This document shows positions 11,430 through 24,000 of a stretch of 64,000 bases of DNA, in pieces; within the stretch, counting starts at the first letter, position 1, and the number at the start of each line of letters is the position of its first letter. A program made the position numbers and the translations under genes. Below the pieces are notes generated by a model. It was given only the letters and a program-made list of their open reading frames with translations. It made no database searches and was not told the origin of the DNA. Origin of the DNA: Ctenosaura bakeri (taxonomy: Eukaryota; Chordata; Lepidosauria; Squamata; Iguanidae). Location of the stretch: positions 124,001 through 188,000 of the forward strand of contig CAOLHI010002126.1 in assembly GCA_948474755.1 (NCBI GenBank), in the 5' to 3' direction.

Positions 11430-11613
11430 AACAAGCTTTAATAATTTGGTTATAATTAGACAAGTGCATTTCATATTAATAAAATGGAACTTTTATGATC
11501 ATTATTTTATAAATGTTTGTACCTTTTTTTTAAAAAAAAAATCACGTTAGTGGTCTGCAGGATTCAAAATTGTGAGTTTAGTGGTCCATGAGGTCCAAAA
11601 GGTTGGCGACTGC
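11430..11613. mobile_element. hAT right-end fragment
   Basis: GTGGTCCATGAGGTCCAAAAGGTTGGCGACTGCTG spans 11580-11613. Its complement reads CAGCAGTCGCCAACCTTTTG, a typical hAT terminus. The left end is not present; a CR1 fragment borders it. Upstream, a short duplication of TTATAATTA.ACAAG occurs at about 11420-11465. Confidence 0.6.
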
Positions 11614-11775
11614 TGAGTTAGAAGTCATTTATATGTATTTTTGACCTTCTTTCAGTTTAGTTGTATTCTAGTTTAATTTAGTGTTAGATTAGATAGTAGA
11701 GTTTCTTTGTCTGTTTATTTACTGTTTGTCTTGTTAATCCTTTAAATGTTGTTGTATATATTGACTGCATGTTAA

Positions 11776-11854
11776 TGTGTGTGTGTGTCTGTGTATATAT
11801 GTATGTGTGTGTGTATATGTGTGTGTATATATATATATATATACACACACACAC
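11776..11854. repeat. Compound (TG)n(TA)n(CA)n microsatellite
   Basis: GT-rich, then TA-rich, then CA-rich blocks. The GT and CA blocks are complementary around the TA centre, so the tract can form a hairpin or cruciform. Confidence 0.9.
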
Positions 11855-11859
11855 CAGTG

Positions 11860-13205
11860 AGAGTGTTTTGGAACAGAAAGATTCACCCTCAAATGCCTGG
11901 AAGATTATCTGTGTCTGGTTTTACCTGTTTGTGTCTCTTCTGGCTGTTGCTCTGGTGCCATTCTTCTGGTGTCTGGGACTCTAATGCTATAATAAGATAT
12001 CACATTCACATTATGAAAATAATAGCACCATTATGACATGTAGCCAATCAGATTTAGCTTTATTGTGATATCACAAAGCTCATTCAGAGTCAATGAGTAA
12101 ATGAGTGCTAGAGTGGCATCTGTTTCGTTCCTGTTTTCAATTGCTTTCCTAAATGCCTGAAAAGGGTGTATAAGAGCAAAATAAGGGTAAGATTGTTTGT
12201 TATACTCAAGAAAAAGCAAAGGGGACTGGTTTAGTATATTATAGTCAACAAACCAGAATAAGATCATTCATAGAAAAAAATAATTTCGTGTAAAGGTGGA
12301 CAGATTGGCCAGAAAAGCTGGTCAATAAAGGAGCAAGCATCATTTGGCAAAATCCAGCATATAAATTGAAAAAGAAGAGAAAATGATCCAATAATGCAAC
12401 TTCATGGTAGTTATATATGTATGCCCTTATAGCAAAAAGAATACCAGTGTAATGTCCAAGTTAACAGTGGAGAAGGCAAAACATAAAAATGGGCTAAGAA
12501 AAAGCAGTCGTTCACTGTACATAGGTTACTGCCGTAGGAGGATGATTGGAAAAGAATTCCATAAGTGATTTCAAGGGGAAAAGGCGAGAAGTTACACTTG
12601 CAAGAGTAAGATGCCCTTTCAGTAAGATACCACACATTCTTTCCTTTGTTATGATGAAGGCAGACTCAAATCCTAGATTACATAGACAAGTTGAAGATAG
12701 CCCCAGGGAGGAAGCCCTTGCAGACTTCTGTTCTCCCTCAAAGTTTTTATAGCTGTCACTTGGTAGGTATTGCAGCTGGAACAAGAGGTATATTTTTAAA
12801 ATACGAACATTTTTATGTATTTTTAAAATATGGACATTTTTGTGTAGTTGAAATTACTCTTGTAACAAAAAAAAAGTTAGCTAAGTAGGTGACAGTGAAT
12901 ACGTAACTGATGAAAAATTACCCTTTAAAAATAGAAGCAGGGTCTACTTTCTGACCTTAGCTAGATATATATTGACTGCAAAAAGTGAATCCCCACACAG
13001 AAAAGCTTAATACCATTTTTTTTTCTTATCTAATGATTAATCTATACATACTTCACAGAAAAGCTAGACTCACAAAAAAGCTTGATAAAATTGCCTTGCA
13101 TTGATTACATGACTGCTATTCACTTGTACTGAAATCCTCCTCTTGTGGTATAACATATATTTTAGATATGTCAGCAAAGCCAGCTGTAATAATGAAGCAT
13201 GATTA
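11860..13205. other. No gene seen
   Basis: AT-rich spacer. ACATTTTTATGTATTTTTAA and ACATTTTTGTGTAG near 12808-12845 are a short duplication. Frames up to 90 codons are chance. Confidence 0.45.
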
Positions 13206-13222
13206 GAAAGAAAGAAAGAAAG
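13206..13222. repeat. (AAAG)4 microsatellite
   Basis: Short tetranucleotide run. Confidence 0.8.
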
Positions 13223-13559
13223 ATTGTATGTGCTTTGTGTAATCTGTGTTTCCACATTTGTGACACAAAATGCTCATTTTAATAGAGTGATACATTTAAT
13301 AAATATGCAGTGTAGGTTATTTCCAGACCCCAAGGAGAATGTTCTGGGAGTATTTAAATGATCCAATATCCAAAGGAGTGTGTTTTCTGGGTGCAGAATC
13401 AAGTGTGACTAAAGGTGTTATCCTTTGATCATTTCATTCTCAAAGGGAACAGTGAGCAATTTTAACCATTTTTTACCTGCTATGAAAAAGTCTTTGAAAT
13501 CTGTGCAGTTTGTGAAGACTATGCACAATTCAGAACTTATTAGGCACAAAATTAGCATG

Positions 13560-13830
13560 TGGAGGGCTTTTTTGGGGTGTGTGTGTGATAAAAACAGCAT
13601 TTTCTGTGATAAAAAAAGCATTTCTACACATAAAAGAAATTATGCACAGAAATGTTTTCTATACAGAAAATTCTGTTTCCTGTTCAGAAAAAGTTTAGAT
13701 AGAGACTTTTCTGTGCAAAATTCATATTTTTTAAAAAATGGAGAAAACAGCATTTTCTGTGCAGAAAATATTATGTTGCTGTTTTCCATGAAAAAATATG
13801 TGCATTTTGTGCAGAGTAAGTCCAAGATTC
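13560..13830. repeat. Degenerate self-complementary array (TTTTCTGTGCAGAAAA type)
   Basis: CAGCATTTTCTGTG occurs at about 13595 and 13748, and variants such as ATTATGCACAGAAATG, TACAGAAAATTCTG and TTTTCTGTGCAAAA fill the space between. The core TTTTCTGTGCAGAAAA is its own reverse complement, so the array can fold many ways and reads open on both strands. The same core occurs at 50250-50297 and 50735-50815 around the CpG-rich element. I do not know the family. Confidence 0.6.
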
Positions 13831-13839
13831 TCCATGTCA

Positions 13840-16440
13840 GAGAAACACAATTTCTAAAGATTTTTCGAAATATATTTGAAATATTATTTCTGTCCCACAG
13901 TACCCAGACATCTAGAGTCAGAAAACACTGAGTGAAATAAAAAAAAATACATTACATTATATGTACATTTCTAGATTTGTTTAGACATTTTAATTTGTTT
14001 TCACAGATAATCTGTTGTTCATTTGCCTAGCTGCCTGCTTATAGGAACAAAACTGCTCATAGTATTTGTTTATTTATTTAAATATGCATTCCCACCCTAG
14101 TAAGTAGCTGAAATTTGGGAACTCTAGCTGGCATTCTGTTCAGTAATTATGATATTGTGATAGTGTAATTATTCCAATTTATGTTTATGGCTGTTGCAGG
14201 ACCACAATGACGAAAAGCGCTGACCCAAATCCTACCTTTGAAGCCTTGTAGTACCCTAATGCAGATTTTGAATTTTTGGAAGGTAGCATCAGGAGACACT
14301 GTAGTGACAAATTCATAGCTACATCTCCCCGTGTAGGATCTCAGACATGAGAACAACTGTGCAATTTATAATGTAGGGAAGTCTTTTGTGGCTTCTTGGA
14401 GATTGCGGTACTCTGTTGCAATGCAAGAGAGATAAAAGTACCAAAGTCTTTAGTGCAAGCTTGAATAACCACTTGCCCAGCTATCTCTATCTATGAAGAT
14501 AGATGACTGCCCTGGATTCCCTCTATTAAGGCTGGCAATGGGTGAGCAAAACTCTCGTACAAAGAAATCCTTTTGTGAAGATCTGGAAGAGCAACATTTG
14601 CCACTGGGCTCATATCCAGAGGTTCTCGGGGAAGTGGAGTTACACCCAGAATCATCTGGCTGCCAGTGTGTAGCTGGGAAAACTGTAGCTGGGAAAACTG
14701 TAACAGAAGGAAGCCCTGGATACCTCTTTGTAAAATATCCACAGATGTCCTTCTGCTGATGTTACCACTGATTACACCAACAAAAGTAATCAAGGGGCAT
14801 CTGGTAAATAATGCCTGGCATTCATTATCACAATTACAGCTGCATAACCTAGAGATACACATCTATAACTCCTCCATATTTATAATCCCTACTTAGTGAT
14901 GATTATGCCATTATTGTCACGATCATAACTGCCCTTCCAAACCTAATTTACTGGGTAGCAGCTGATTTGAGAGAAAGAGGTCCGTTCAGCTCATGATCAC
15001 AGTATGAGTGGATGACATTTCCATCCCACTCCTGTCAGCAAGTGAGGCTGTGATAACCAGAGACAGGACCTTTGTTACAAATCCTAAACACAGTTTCACT
15101 GATTGGTGGAGTGGTGGTGGAAATGCCATCCACCCATACTGTGATCACCAACAGAATAGACCTCCTTTTCTTGGAGCAGGTGCAGTCCAGTAAAGTAGGT
15201 TGTTTTTGTTGTTGGGTCAGGCCAGGAAATGCTATGAGTTGATGCAGAATTATGGCCAATATCTATAAACAACAGGTCTGGCTCTACCAATAGAGAAGAT
15301 ATGGTGACTTCCACAGACATTTAGCATGTGATGAAAGGCTATATGGTTAGGTATTTAATCCATTATTGTTATTTACTGCTAGAGATAGCAAGAAATACTT
15401 GAGGAATTTTATGCTTTCTGGGCTAAAATAATGGCTTTGACCACTCTGCTTGATATGGGTAGGTCTTGTGCTAGCCCACCTCAGGTAGTCATATATATTG
15501 GGCTTGCCATGGTATATATGTGGCATATTTATATGTGTTTCTGTATATCTGGCCCAGCCCTAAACTTTCATTGACTTATTTGCAAGTGTTTTTTTTAAGG
15601 ATTCATCACCACAATCTAGTGGATTATTAAAATGTGATAGAGAGAAAGCTTACATGTACAGAAAGAAATATCTGATTGCATAAGGGAATGTTATGACAGC
15701 ACTATATGCATAATGCATCCATCCATATGTAACAGAGACAATTGTGCATCTGTTACACATATTTATGTATTTTGACTTGTACTTGTAGAGCTTTTTAAGA
15801 TTTATGATTGTAGATTCTTTCCTTTTAAAGACCATTAAAGGAAGAAGATGTAACATGGGTACTATCAGGGTACTAGGCGAGGTGAACGGAGTGTTAAAAT
15901 AGAGAATACTGCCAGGTGTAACTTAAGTCTGAGTTAATTAGAAACATTTGTCACAGTTATTGGGAAAATCTCTCTTACATACCAAAAACCCTTCTGTCCT
16001 TTGTTTGGAAAATAATGTTTACTGGCTTTTTATAAAGGGTTTGACTTTTGAGAAAGGACAAGATAGGAGATGCAATTTACTCTTTTCCCAAGCCAACCAA
16101 GGGCTAGGGATGGATATTGAGGTCCTCGGTCCAGCTGCTAGGGCTGCAACATCTGGTTGGTTTGACCTTAAAACATGCTTTTGGACTTTTCTTCTGGCCT
16201 GGTTGGTGATTCTTTTGAGCAAGCCTCCTGAGAAGCCTAGGAGGGCTTTTTGGCCAGAGGTTCTCCATTTAAGACTATTCTTAAACCTCCTGAGACCTTT
16301 CCCACATCTTCAGCATTACAAAGCACCACCTATAAGACCTTTTACATTATGTAACTTTATGTATACCTAGCTAAGTAGCAGAGGTATTAAAATAAAAACT
16401 TTACTGAATTGCTTAAGGTATGTGATAAAATGCTAGCAAT
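13840..16440. other. No gene seen
   Basis: Contains a duplicated TAGCTGGGAAAACTG (about 14672-14700), which extends chance frames of 88-123 codons. No recognised family. A 140-codon frame (15948-16370) has no domain. Confidence 0.45.
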
Positions 16441-16466
16441 AACACCTGATGCACATTGGTGTGTAA

Positions 16467-16533
16467 GGCACATCAGTGCATGATGCATATTGGTGTGCAA
16501 TGTGTATCACTACACATCATGTACTGATGTGCC
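16467..16533. repeat. Inverted repeat with 19-bp arms (hairpin)
   Basis: GGCACATCAGTGCATGATG and CATCATGTACTGATGTGCC pair over 19 bp with one mismatch, around a loop of about 29 bp. The loop itself repeats the TTGGTGTG word found just upstream (16456 and 16490). It could be a MITE remnant or a short hairpin transcript; there is no evidence of expression. Confidence 0.7.
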
Positions 16534-17428
16534 GTGCACTTGCCACTTTGCTAGACCTGCTAGATAATAATGTTAACAGTAGTCCTCTACTGGATACAGA
16601 TGTTATGCAACTGTGCAGTTCAAATTCATGCAGCTGTAAGTCCACTTAAAGAGATGTAAGGTCCCAATAACATTCTGTCAAATATTGGTAGAAGAAGAAA
16701 AATTGCTCCTGACAGAAGCCCCTGGGAGACCCTCATCTGTCATAGTCTTCAGAACTCTGGTGGCATTGGATTCACTATCTGTCCATGCTGATCTTCTCTT
16801 TCTGAGGCCTGTTTCCAGAGGTGCTTTCTGTATCTTGGTCTACTTCTGTTTGCCTTTGAGTTCCTATGTATCTGGTTCCTATGTATCTGAACCCAACTAC
16901 AATGAGTAGTACCACTTTCCACATAAACAAAACCTCTGCTCCTGTAACCATTTTCCATGCTCCATTTTCCATGTTCTAAAATTTGCTTGATTTTTTGAGA
17001 AGCACTGGTTTGTGTGGGGGGTTTTTGGGGGGGGGAAGAGACATCACTTCTTTTCATGGCACAAGGAACCCGTCACCACAAGATGTCTAAAATGCGTAAA
17101 CATGTTTATGTCAGTTACTTCTTCAATATGGCAGATTGGCTTCAGTTGATTTAACAACAAACTTTCCTTACACATAGAATTAGCATACTAGGTAGAAAAC
17201 TAGAGTACTGTTCTTTTCACAGACATATTGGTTTGGGTATACACTATTTTTAAAAAAGTTTTTAGTATATATAATTGTTTAAGGAATTTTGAGATTTTTG
17301 ACTTTATAAATTGTTTAATTGTTTTTAAAATAACTTTTCTATACACTTTTATTGAAGTTTTTGTATAATTTTTAATCTATGTTGGCTGGAGTCTTGTATT
17401 ATCTACTTAATTAAGTATAATTTAACTG

Positions 17429-17545
17429 AGGGGCCTATAGCACTATTATTCCACTTTAACTGTCATGGCAATATCATATAAAAGCCTCAGATTTGCAGGT
17501 CAGGGAGTGGCATTTAGAATTCTCAGCCAGAAAGTTCTTGGAATC
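17429..17545. mobile_element. Half of a palindromic MITE, abutting a GAT/GAA repeat
   Basis: GGGGCCTATAGCACTATTAT then TCCACTTTAACTGTCATGGC and GAATTCTCAGCCAGAAAGTT is the left arm plus centre of the long-centre MITE. The right arm is missing and is replaced by the trinucleotide repeat that follows. Confidence 0.6.
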
Positions 17546-17550
17546 TGCTG

Positions 17551-17594
17551 CTGATGATGATGATGAAGAAGAAGAAGAAGATGAAGATGATGAT
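17551..17594. repeat. (GAT)n(GAA)n trinucleotide repeat
   Basis: Mixed GAT and GAA units directly follow a half MITE. It has no clean reading as a coding repeat; a serine run arises on the minus strand by chance. Confidence 0.88.
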
Positions 17595-17599
17595 TCTGT

Positions 17600-19225
17600 T
17601 AACAGGAGTTTTTGATGTGTGGAAGTATCACCACATGTGATCCTGACCTGCATTTTCAAGTGGCACACTCCTAGGACGTATGTATCATTCAGTGATATTT
17701 CTCCACATATACTTTGAGTAGTTTCCATCCAGTATTGCAACACAGGAATACAAAAGGCTTCAGATGCAGTTTCTGAATTTGCTAGCTAAAAGTATTTTGC
17801 ATGAGAATGCTGTAAAAAAAACCTCTGTGTAATGCTCTGGTAAGGATGCAAATCTTTGTTCTTTTTTAGACGCAATAAGGATAATTTCAAAAGTTCTCAC
17901 TGGATACGATCATGAGAGTTTTCTGAATGTTTTTTCCCAACAGGCCTTCTTTGGGGAAAAAAATAACATAACACAACATGTTTTTCTACCAAATCAGTTT
18001 TATGAGAAATCCCAACATTTTGCATAAGAAGCAATTTATTTTGTACAAATTATACTGTTTTCATTCTAAAATGCTGGTTTCCTTCTCCCCACAAAGTCCA
18101 AAATCAAATCTTTTTTTTTTTTTTTTTGCAAACAGTGTTTTTATATATATAGCAAATAAGTCCTGAAATGCATAAAATCTCATCAGGGCTGAGCATCTTC
18201 TCAATGGGAGAAGGGTCTCAGTATGCTGAGACATTCTTTCTTGTTGAGGCTGATAGAATTTACAAATATTCTCTATATCCCTATAGCCTTAAAAAGCTAT
18301 TCCTAGTTTAAGTAGACAGTACTGGGATTATGGTTTAATTGTGTAAAGTGGGCCCACTATTTAAGTTACTATGTCATATTGGCCAGCATCCTGTTATTGA
18401 CTTATGCAGATATGAGTCACGCTTACATCTGCCTAACTTTTTTGCAATGACAAAAAAAAAAAAAAATCCCCAATCAACTCCATGAAATGTCCAACTCCTC
18501 TTGCTAATCTGTCTTTTGCTGGCTTCCCACCACAACACAGTTTTATAGTGACTAAAGAGAGTGGGATTGGTCTAGGAACCATCTGGCTACGTCCTGATAG
18601 ATACATACATGGCAATGACATCATTCTCTTGTAAAGGACTTGTGCAGCCTCCTAGAAGATGTCTTCACTGAGAGAGAGCTAGATACCTCTGAGACATCCT
18701 CTGTTCTCTACTGGTCACTATATGCTCATGTCAGAGGTGGGCAACATGCAAAAGGTGGTTTTACAGGTAAAGAAGACTGAGGACATGGTATAGTTCCAGC
18801 TGTGGAACTTTTACGCTATGTTTCCATGATGCGGAATCTAGATCATTATTTACATAGGGCATTTAATATAACTGGCAACAAATTCTTCATAATGGTCTTT
18901 GGAAACAAGTGGTGTAACAAGGAGGCTCCCTGAAGATTTCATCTGGTCTTTTTTTTTTTTTTAAACAAATCAACCTGATCCTCAATCTTGGGCCTAATAT
19001 GATGATCAGAACATAGTTAACCTTTGAATTTCATCCTTCTCCAAAGTGTGTTATAAAGTTCTCAGATAAAAAAAAATACCAAAATTCACATAAATGTGTT
19101 ATTCCAGGAAGAAATTAATTTCAAAGCGTGTACTTTAAGAAAGAGAGCCAGTGAGGTGAAGTCTGCTTGGTGGATTTCATGGTTTTAAACGTGCCTGCTT
19201 ACTTGCACTCTGTCCACTTCTGCTA
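17600..19225. other. No gene seen
   Basis: Unique-looking AT-rich sequence with several poly-T or poly-A runs (about 18112-18127, 18450-18465, 18949-18963). Nothing else is supported. Confidence 0.45.
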
Positions 19226-19302
19226 TGTGCTTGTATCTTGAAACAATGTGCTGGTATCTTGAAAGCATTTAACTCAGTGGGGCTTACTGTTTGGAATAGA
19301 AA

Positions 19303-19545
19303 TCAATAGACCCAGCATGGTATAATGGTTTGGGCTTTGGACTATGACTCTGGAGGTCAGGATTCAATTCCCTACTCAGCCATAGAAACCCACTGGATGA
19401 CCTTGGGTAAGTCACACTCAGAGGAATCCTCAGATGAAGACAAAGACAAACCTCTCCCGAACAAATTTTTCCAATAAAACCCTGTAATAGGCTCATCTTA
19501 GGGTTGCCAAGAAAAAACTTAAAGGCACACAACAGCAAACTTTAA
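19303..19545 (+). mobile_element. tRNA-derived SINE, full-length, Sauria-type
   Basis: The head CAGCATGGTATAATGGTTTG is followed by a B-box-like GGATTCAATTC, then CCACTGGATGACCTTGGGTA, the CTCAGAGGAATCCTCAGATG segment, and a tail AAACTTAAAGGCACACAACA. All SINE segments are present in order. The roughly 40 bp just upstream (ACTCAGTGGGGCTTACTG...) also match the upstream flank of the SINE at 7693, which is unusual for independent insertions. Confidence 0.85.
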
Positions 19546-19964
19546 GAAAAATGCAAATTACAAATGCTTAGAGTCTCAGCTCCTGATACTTCTGTTAAGT
19601 CTTGGTGACCAAAATCACTGCAGTGATTTTGAACTGATATCTACAGCATGAAATAGGAGTTTCCCTGAGTATGAGCAAAAGACCCATCCTTTATGACTGA
19701 AAGACCCTTGTGTATGAAGGCTGAGGTACGTAGCTTTCGGGCAACTTAAGCTCCTTTACAAATCATTAAAAAGATTCCCTTAACCTACTCTGTGTCAGTT
19801 CCCCGTTTCTGCCATATCTAATGTAGCTATCATGGGAGTCACTCTGCAAAATTTTCAATTGCACAAACATTCCAGAAGCAGAGAATCTATACTCCTTCTC
19901 CCTCTTGTACACTGTCCTGTCCTCGAAGGAGGGATTCAAATGTCAATCTTTTTTTTTTTTTAAA

Positions 19965-20345
19965 AAAAGTTTGATTTCATGGAGGACAGTCATAAAAATG
20001 GTAACCAATCCAATTGTAAATTGCTTGATGAATCTTCTTTGAAGAGCTGCCAATAATGCTAATCATCAAATGGTTGAATCCAGCTCTGGAGAAATGCATT
20101 TGTGAAGAGCGGCAATGTCTGTGACTTTGACAAAGGAATTGCTGACTTGCATCACTGTTTGTCTTTTGATGTGAAAGAGCAAATCGATTTATAGAGCTTT
20201 TGCTTGCAGATGTAGGATATGATTAGTATGCAGAAAGACCTTTCTACAGTGTCATTTGTTTATTTAGCTGTCTCTGCATTTAGCCCAGAATGTGTATACT
20301 TAATTAACGCTCACAAAGCAAAAAGAAATAAAGACCTGGATCTAT
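19965..20345. promoter_or_regulatory. Candidate conserved non-coding block
   Basis: Non-repetitive sequence with AATAATGCTAATCATCAAAT, AGCAAATCGATTTATAGAGC and TTGTTTATTTAGCTGTCTCT, homeobox- and forkhead-like words in a dense cluster. It has no long frame and no repeat match. Confidence 0.35.
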
Positions 20346-20349
20346 GGCC

Positions 20350-23300
20350 ACAGAATTCTATACTGTGTTATTTGTGACAAACACATGCACAATATACTAT
20401 TTATTTACGTAAAAGCCTATATATAAAAGTGTACAGCAGTCACAGAACTCAAAATCAAATGCTAGTGAAATGATTGTTGTTAGAATGGCATAAAGGGAAA
20501 AAATATTTTAAAACAAAATGACCACATTTATACAAATGTTTGACATGGACACCGGCTGAACAGTTTAATGCAACTGCAGAAACCAGAATTGAGAATCCAA
20601 CTGTAAGAATTCATCTGACTTTCTCTTTAACAACTAAATTTACATTGAGCAATCTTCACTTACCTTACAATCACTTCCTTTACAATGAAATGTACTTCAG
20701 AAACATATTGCATTCTTTAGTTCTATACATCACAAGTTGTGTTCAGCAGATATTTTAGAAATGTGTCTTTACACATTTTGAAAAGAATGCTCTTTTTTTG
20801 TTTTTGTTATTGTATAAGGGATTTCCTCCTTTCCATTTTCCCCCCATTCTGATAGAATGCTTCCTTTCTCTGTTCTCATCCCGTTTAATTGTGTTTAAAC
20901 TTTTATTTAAAACAGTTGTTCAGTCCCTATAAAAATGTCCCTCAGATGTTTTCTTGAGGTCAACATACTTTGTAAAACATCCTGTGAGACCTGAATCATT
21001 CTGTTATTCAAGGCCTTACTGTTCTCTCGCTTGGAAATTTTAGCTGAGAAAGAGCTTAGAGAGAAAGGCAAAGACGCTGGAGACCTTCATGTCAATAATG
21101 AATGATCAATAGAAGTTGTACACTAGAAAATTGACATTTGGTCAGCAGTTCTGTATGGATTCATGTACATTTTGCAGGTTTCTTCAGAGAAAGAGAAATC
21201 TGTTCAAAATTGGAAAGTTACCTAAATGTGAGGGAAGGATATGCAAGGTAACACCTAATGGTATCCAGCATTTTAAAATTAATTTTTTCAGGGTACATTG
21301 TGTTACTTTTTAAATTGCATCCCTTGTGCAGTTTAACAGCTTAGCCTGAAACTGAAAGAAGGGCAATGTGAAAGCTATTTCAGGCAAAGAAGGAAAGAGC
21401 AAAATAAAATAAAGGACTGTATTTGGTGGTACCAATGTAATACAAAGCTTCTGCTGAAACCCTTATTCTACCAGTGTCAGATCCACTACTTTCATTCTAC
21501 TTATGTTACCACTTGTACTAGACATTACACCAGTGCATTTTGCGATGCAAATTGATTTGATTTTGTTCAGTGTGGTCTGCACAAGTTGTTTCATTAATGG
21601 TTGCACTAATAGTAGTGTAGCACACAGTCAACAAACTAGCAGAACAACACTTCTTATTGCTTTTAAACTATTACCTCTGGAAAGTCCAAAAGCAGGCAGT
21701 AGAGGCTAGTGTCGAAAGTCAATGGGACAATGAATCCACTCTGAATTTTAATTTGAGCCATAGAATCCTGTATTATCCTGAATCCTAACCTCCTAAATAG
21801 TGTCAGCACCTTAAAGAATTCCTTTAAAATCTGGACTAAAGCCTTCAGAAGATTTACCACTCCACTAACATTCAAACCTCTGCTGCAAGCAAGACATGAG
21901 AAGTATAGATGGTGTTCTCCTGAAACTAGTTTTCAGTGCCACATGAATACAGAAGCACATAAATATAATGGTCGACAGAAACGGGTAGAACTGTCTAGCA
22001 TCTATCTCTGTATTCAGGAAGTGGTACAAAATTATGGAAGAAACAATTAATACAATTCTCCACATTACAGGAAAGGAGTTTCAAATAAAAATCAACTTTG
22101 TTCTCTAGGGGGTGGGAGTGAGGAAAGGGTAAAATCAGTATTATATTTATTGGAAACTTAATTTGTTGGTTGGGGATGGAGCACTGATCAAAATTAAGAA
22201 AATAAAATTAAGAAAATCCCCCAAAACACTATTGTTGACATTGAATCCAATCAAAAACACAATAGTTTCCAGCAGAACCAGCCCAAGACACTTTGCTGCC
22301 TGAGACAGTCCAGTAAAGACCTCCACCCTACCCCATTAAGGCAAATAGAGTCCAAAGCATAGAAATTCCAAGGGAGGCATCCCCACAAGCACATCTCCCC
22401 TTCTCTGGCAACAAAATAACAGTATTAACCATTCAATAAGTAACAAAATTGTGCCCTTTCATGGTGTTTGAAATCCGACTGAGATTGTGGCTTCACGTTG
22501 CCTAATATAAGAAGGCCAGAGAAGAAAGTGGAGAGTACAGGGAGGAACTTACAATATTGTGATGTTGACTGGCCTTACAATCATCCTCTGTGTTTGGTTT
22601 GGGTTGAAAAGCTAAGCGGATTGTCTGTACTACAGATAAACAAAATTTTAGTCCTTCTTAGCCATTTATCAGTGTAAATCTATTACCGTTTTCTTTCTCA
22701 ACATTTCAGGGGCAAACCATATAAAACTAGTCTGATATGAAAGCAATTGAATGAGACATAGTTGCAGCTAAATTCACTTCCAAGTTTTCTTGCTTCAGTT
22801 GAAACCTATTAACAAGAGAAACATGGTAGCATTTCCAAGATGTTTGTTTTCTTTACACACTTTTCAACAAAGTGATAAGGGACATTGGCTAGCATTCAGC
22901 AGTGTAATTACAGCTTCATAACCTATAGTTAAGGATTCTTAACAGCTGTGTATTTTGAAAGACCATGTAGATGCACCTCAGTTTTCCTTAAGAGCCAACA
23001 GCTAGATTGAGTGAAGGAAGTTTGTTCAGCCTCTGATTGGGGTGCAGTGATATAAGGTTTCCACTCCCTTCCATCAGTGAGCACAGCTGTAGCAAGCAGA
23101 ACCAAGACCTATGATGCATCGTTTTGTCACAACCTCCATGCACCTCATCCGTGTATTCCAATTCGAAGCTGAACAGCCTTCCTTTGCCCAATATGGCTTC
23201 CATTTCTTAAGGTGGGGAAGGGATTGGGCCAGGAGATTACTTAGATATAGAATAATGATATTTGTAATTAATCTGCCTGAATTATGTGGCCACACAATCA

Positions 23301-23950
23301 GGAAAAAATCAGCATTTTTTATTATAATAAAATAAATAGCATAATAGTAATTATAAGAAGATAATAGACTGTGTGTAGTGTGAGCTTCTTGGTAGCTTCA
23401 GATAACTGCAGAAAGATTGCCAAATATTCCCTGGTAGTTCCAGCTGTGGTATATACAGCAGTCTCTTTACATCCTCCTGTAATAGGAATCTCAGGTGGCT
23501 GAGTGCTCGTCTCTTTGGCAGCAAAACACAGACCATCCAGAACTAAGATAAGAGATTCTGTATACTCAGAGATTGCTGAAGCTATGCTGATATTTGTAAG
23601 TCTGTGAATTACAAGAAATGCTGTCTGCTAAAAACCAGGGAACTTACTGAATGTTTCTGGTGGGTGAATCAAGGGTGTAAAAGAGAGGGGGAGAGGGGAA
23701 GGAAAAAGAGTTTGAAGAAACCAAAAGTCAAGTTTGTCCAAGAACAGCTTAAAGATCAAATTAGATGAGATACCGAATCCTTTTTTGGAAGAGGTGTTCC
23801 CTCAAGTGGTGGAAGATGTCTGTTTGTCATGGTATGTGTCTTTCTTCTGCATCATGCATTGAATATGCTTTGTTTAGTTATTAGTCATTTGAATGTAAGG
23901 ATGCACTTTGTCCTAAAATGGGTTTAACTGTGAACGTACGCAATTTTGCC
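20350..23950. other. Long spacer without gene or young repeat
   Basis: 3.6 kb of AT-rich DNA with no clear transposon apart from possible old fragments (GACACTTTGCTGCCTGAGAC near 22288). Frames reach only about 74 codons. It is the longest repeat-poor stretch of the window. Confidence 0.5.
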
Positions 23951-24000
23951 TGATTTTGGAAGGTGGTAAGTCATTTTTTGGAAGGTGGTAAGTCATTTTG

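Noticed and set aside
13425..13931. 168-codon open frame
   Set aside because: It spans the degenerate self-complementary array, whose repeat unit lacks stops in this frame. Composition is phenylalanine/lysine/serine-rich and not protein-like, and a second frame is open on the other strand.
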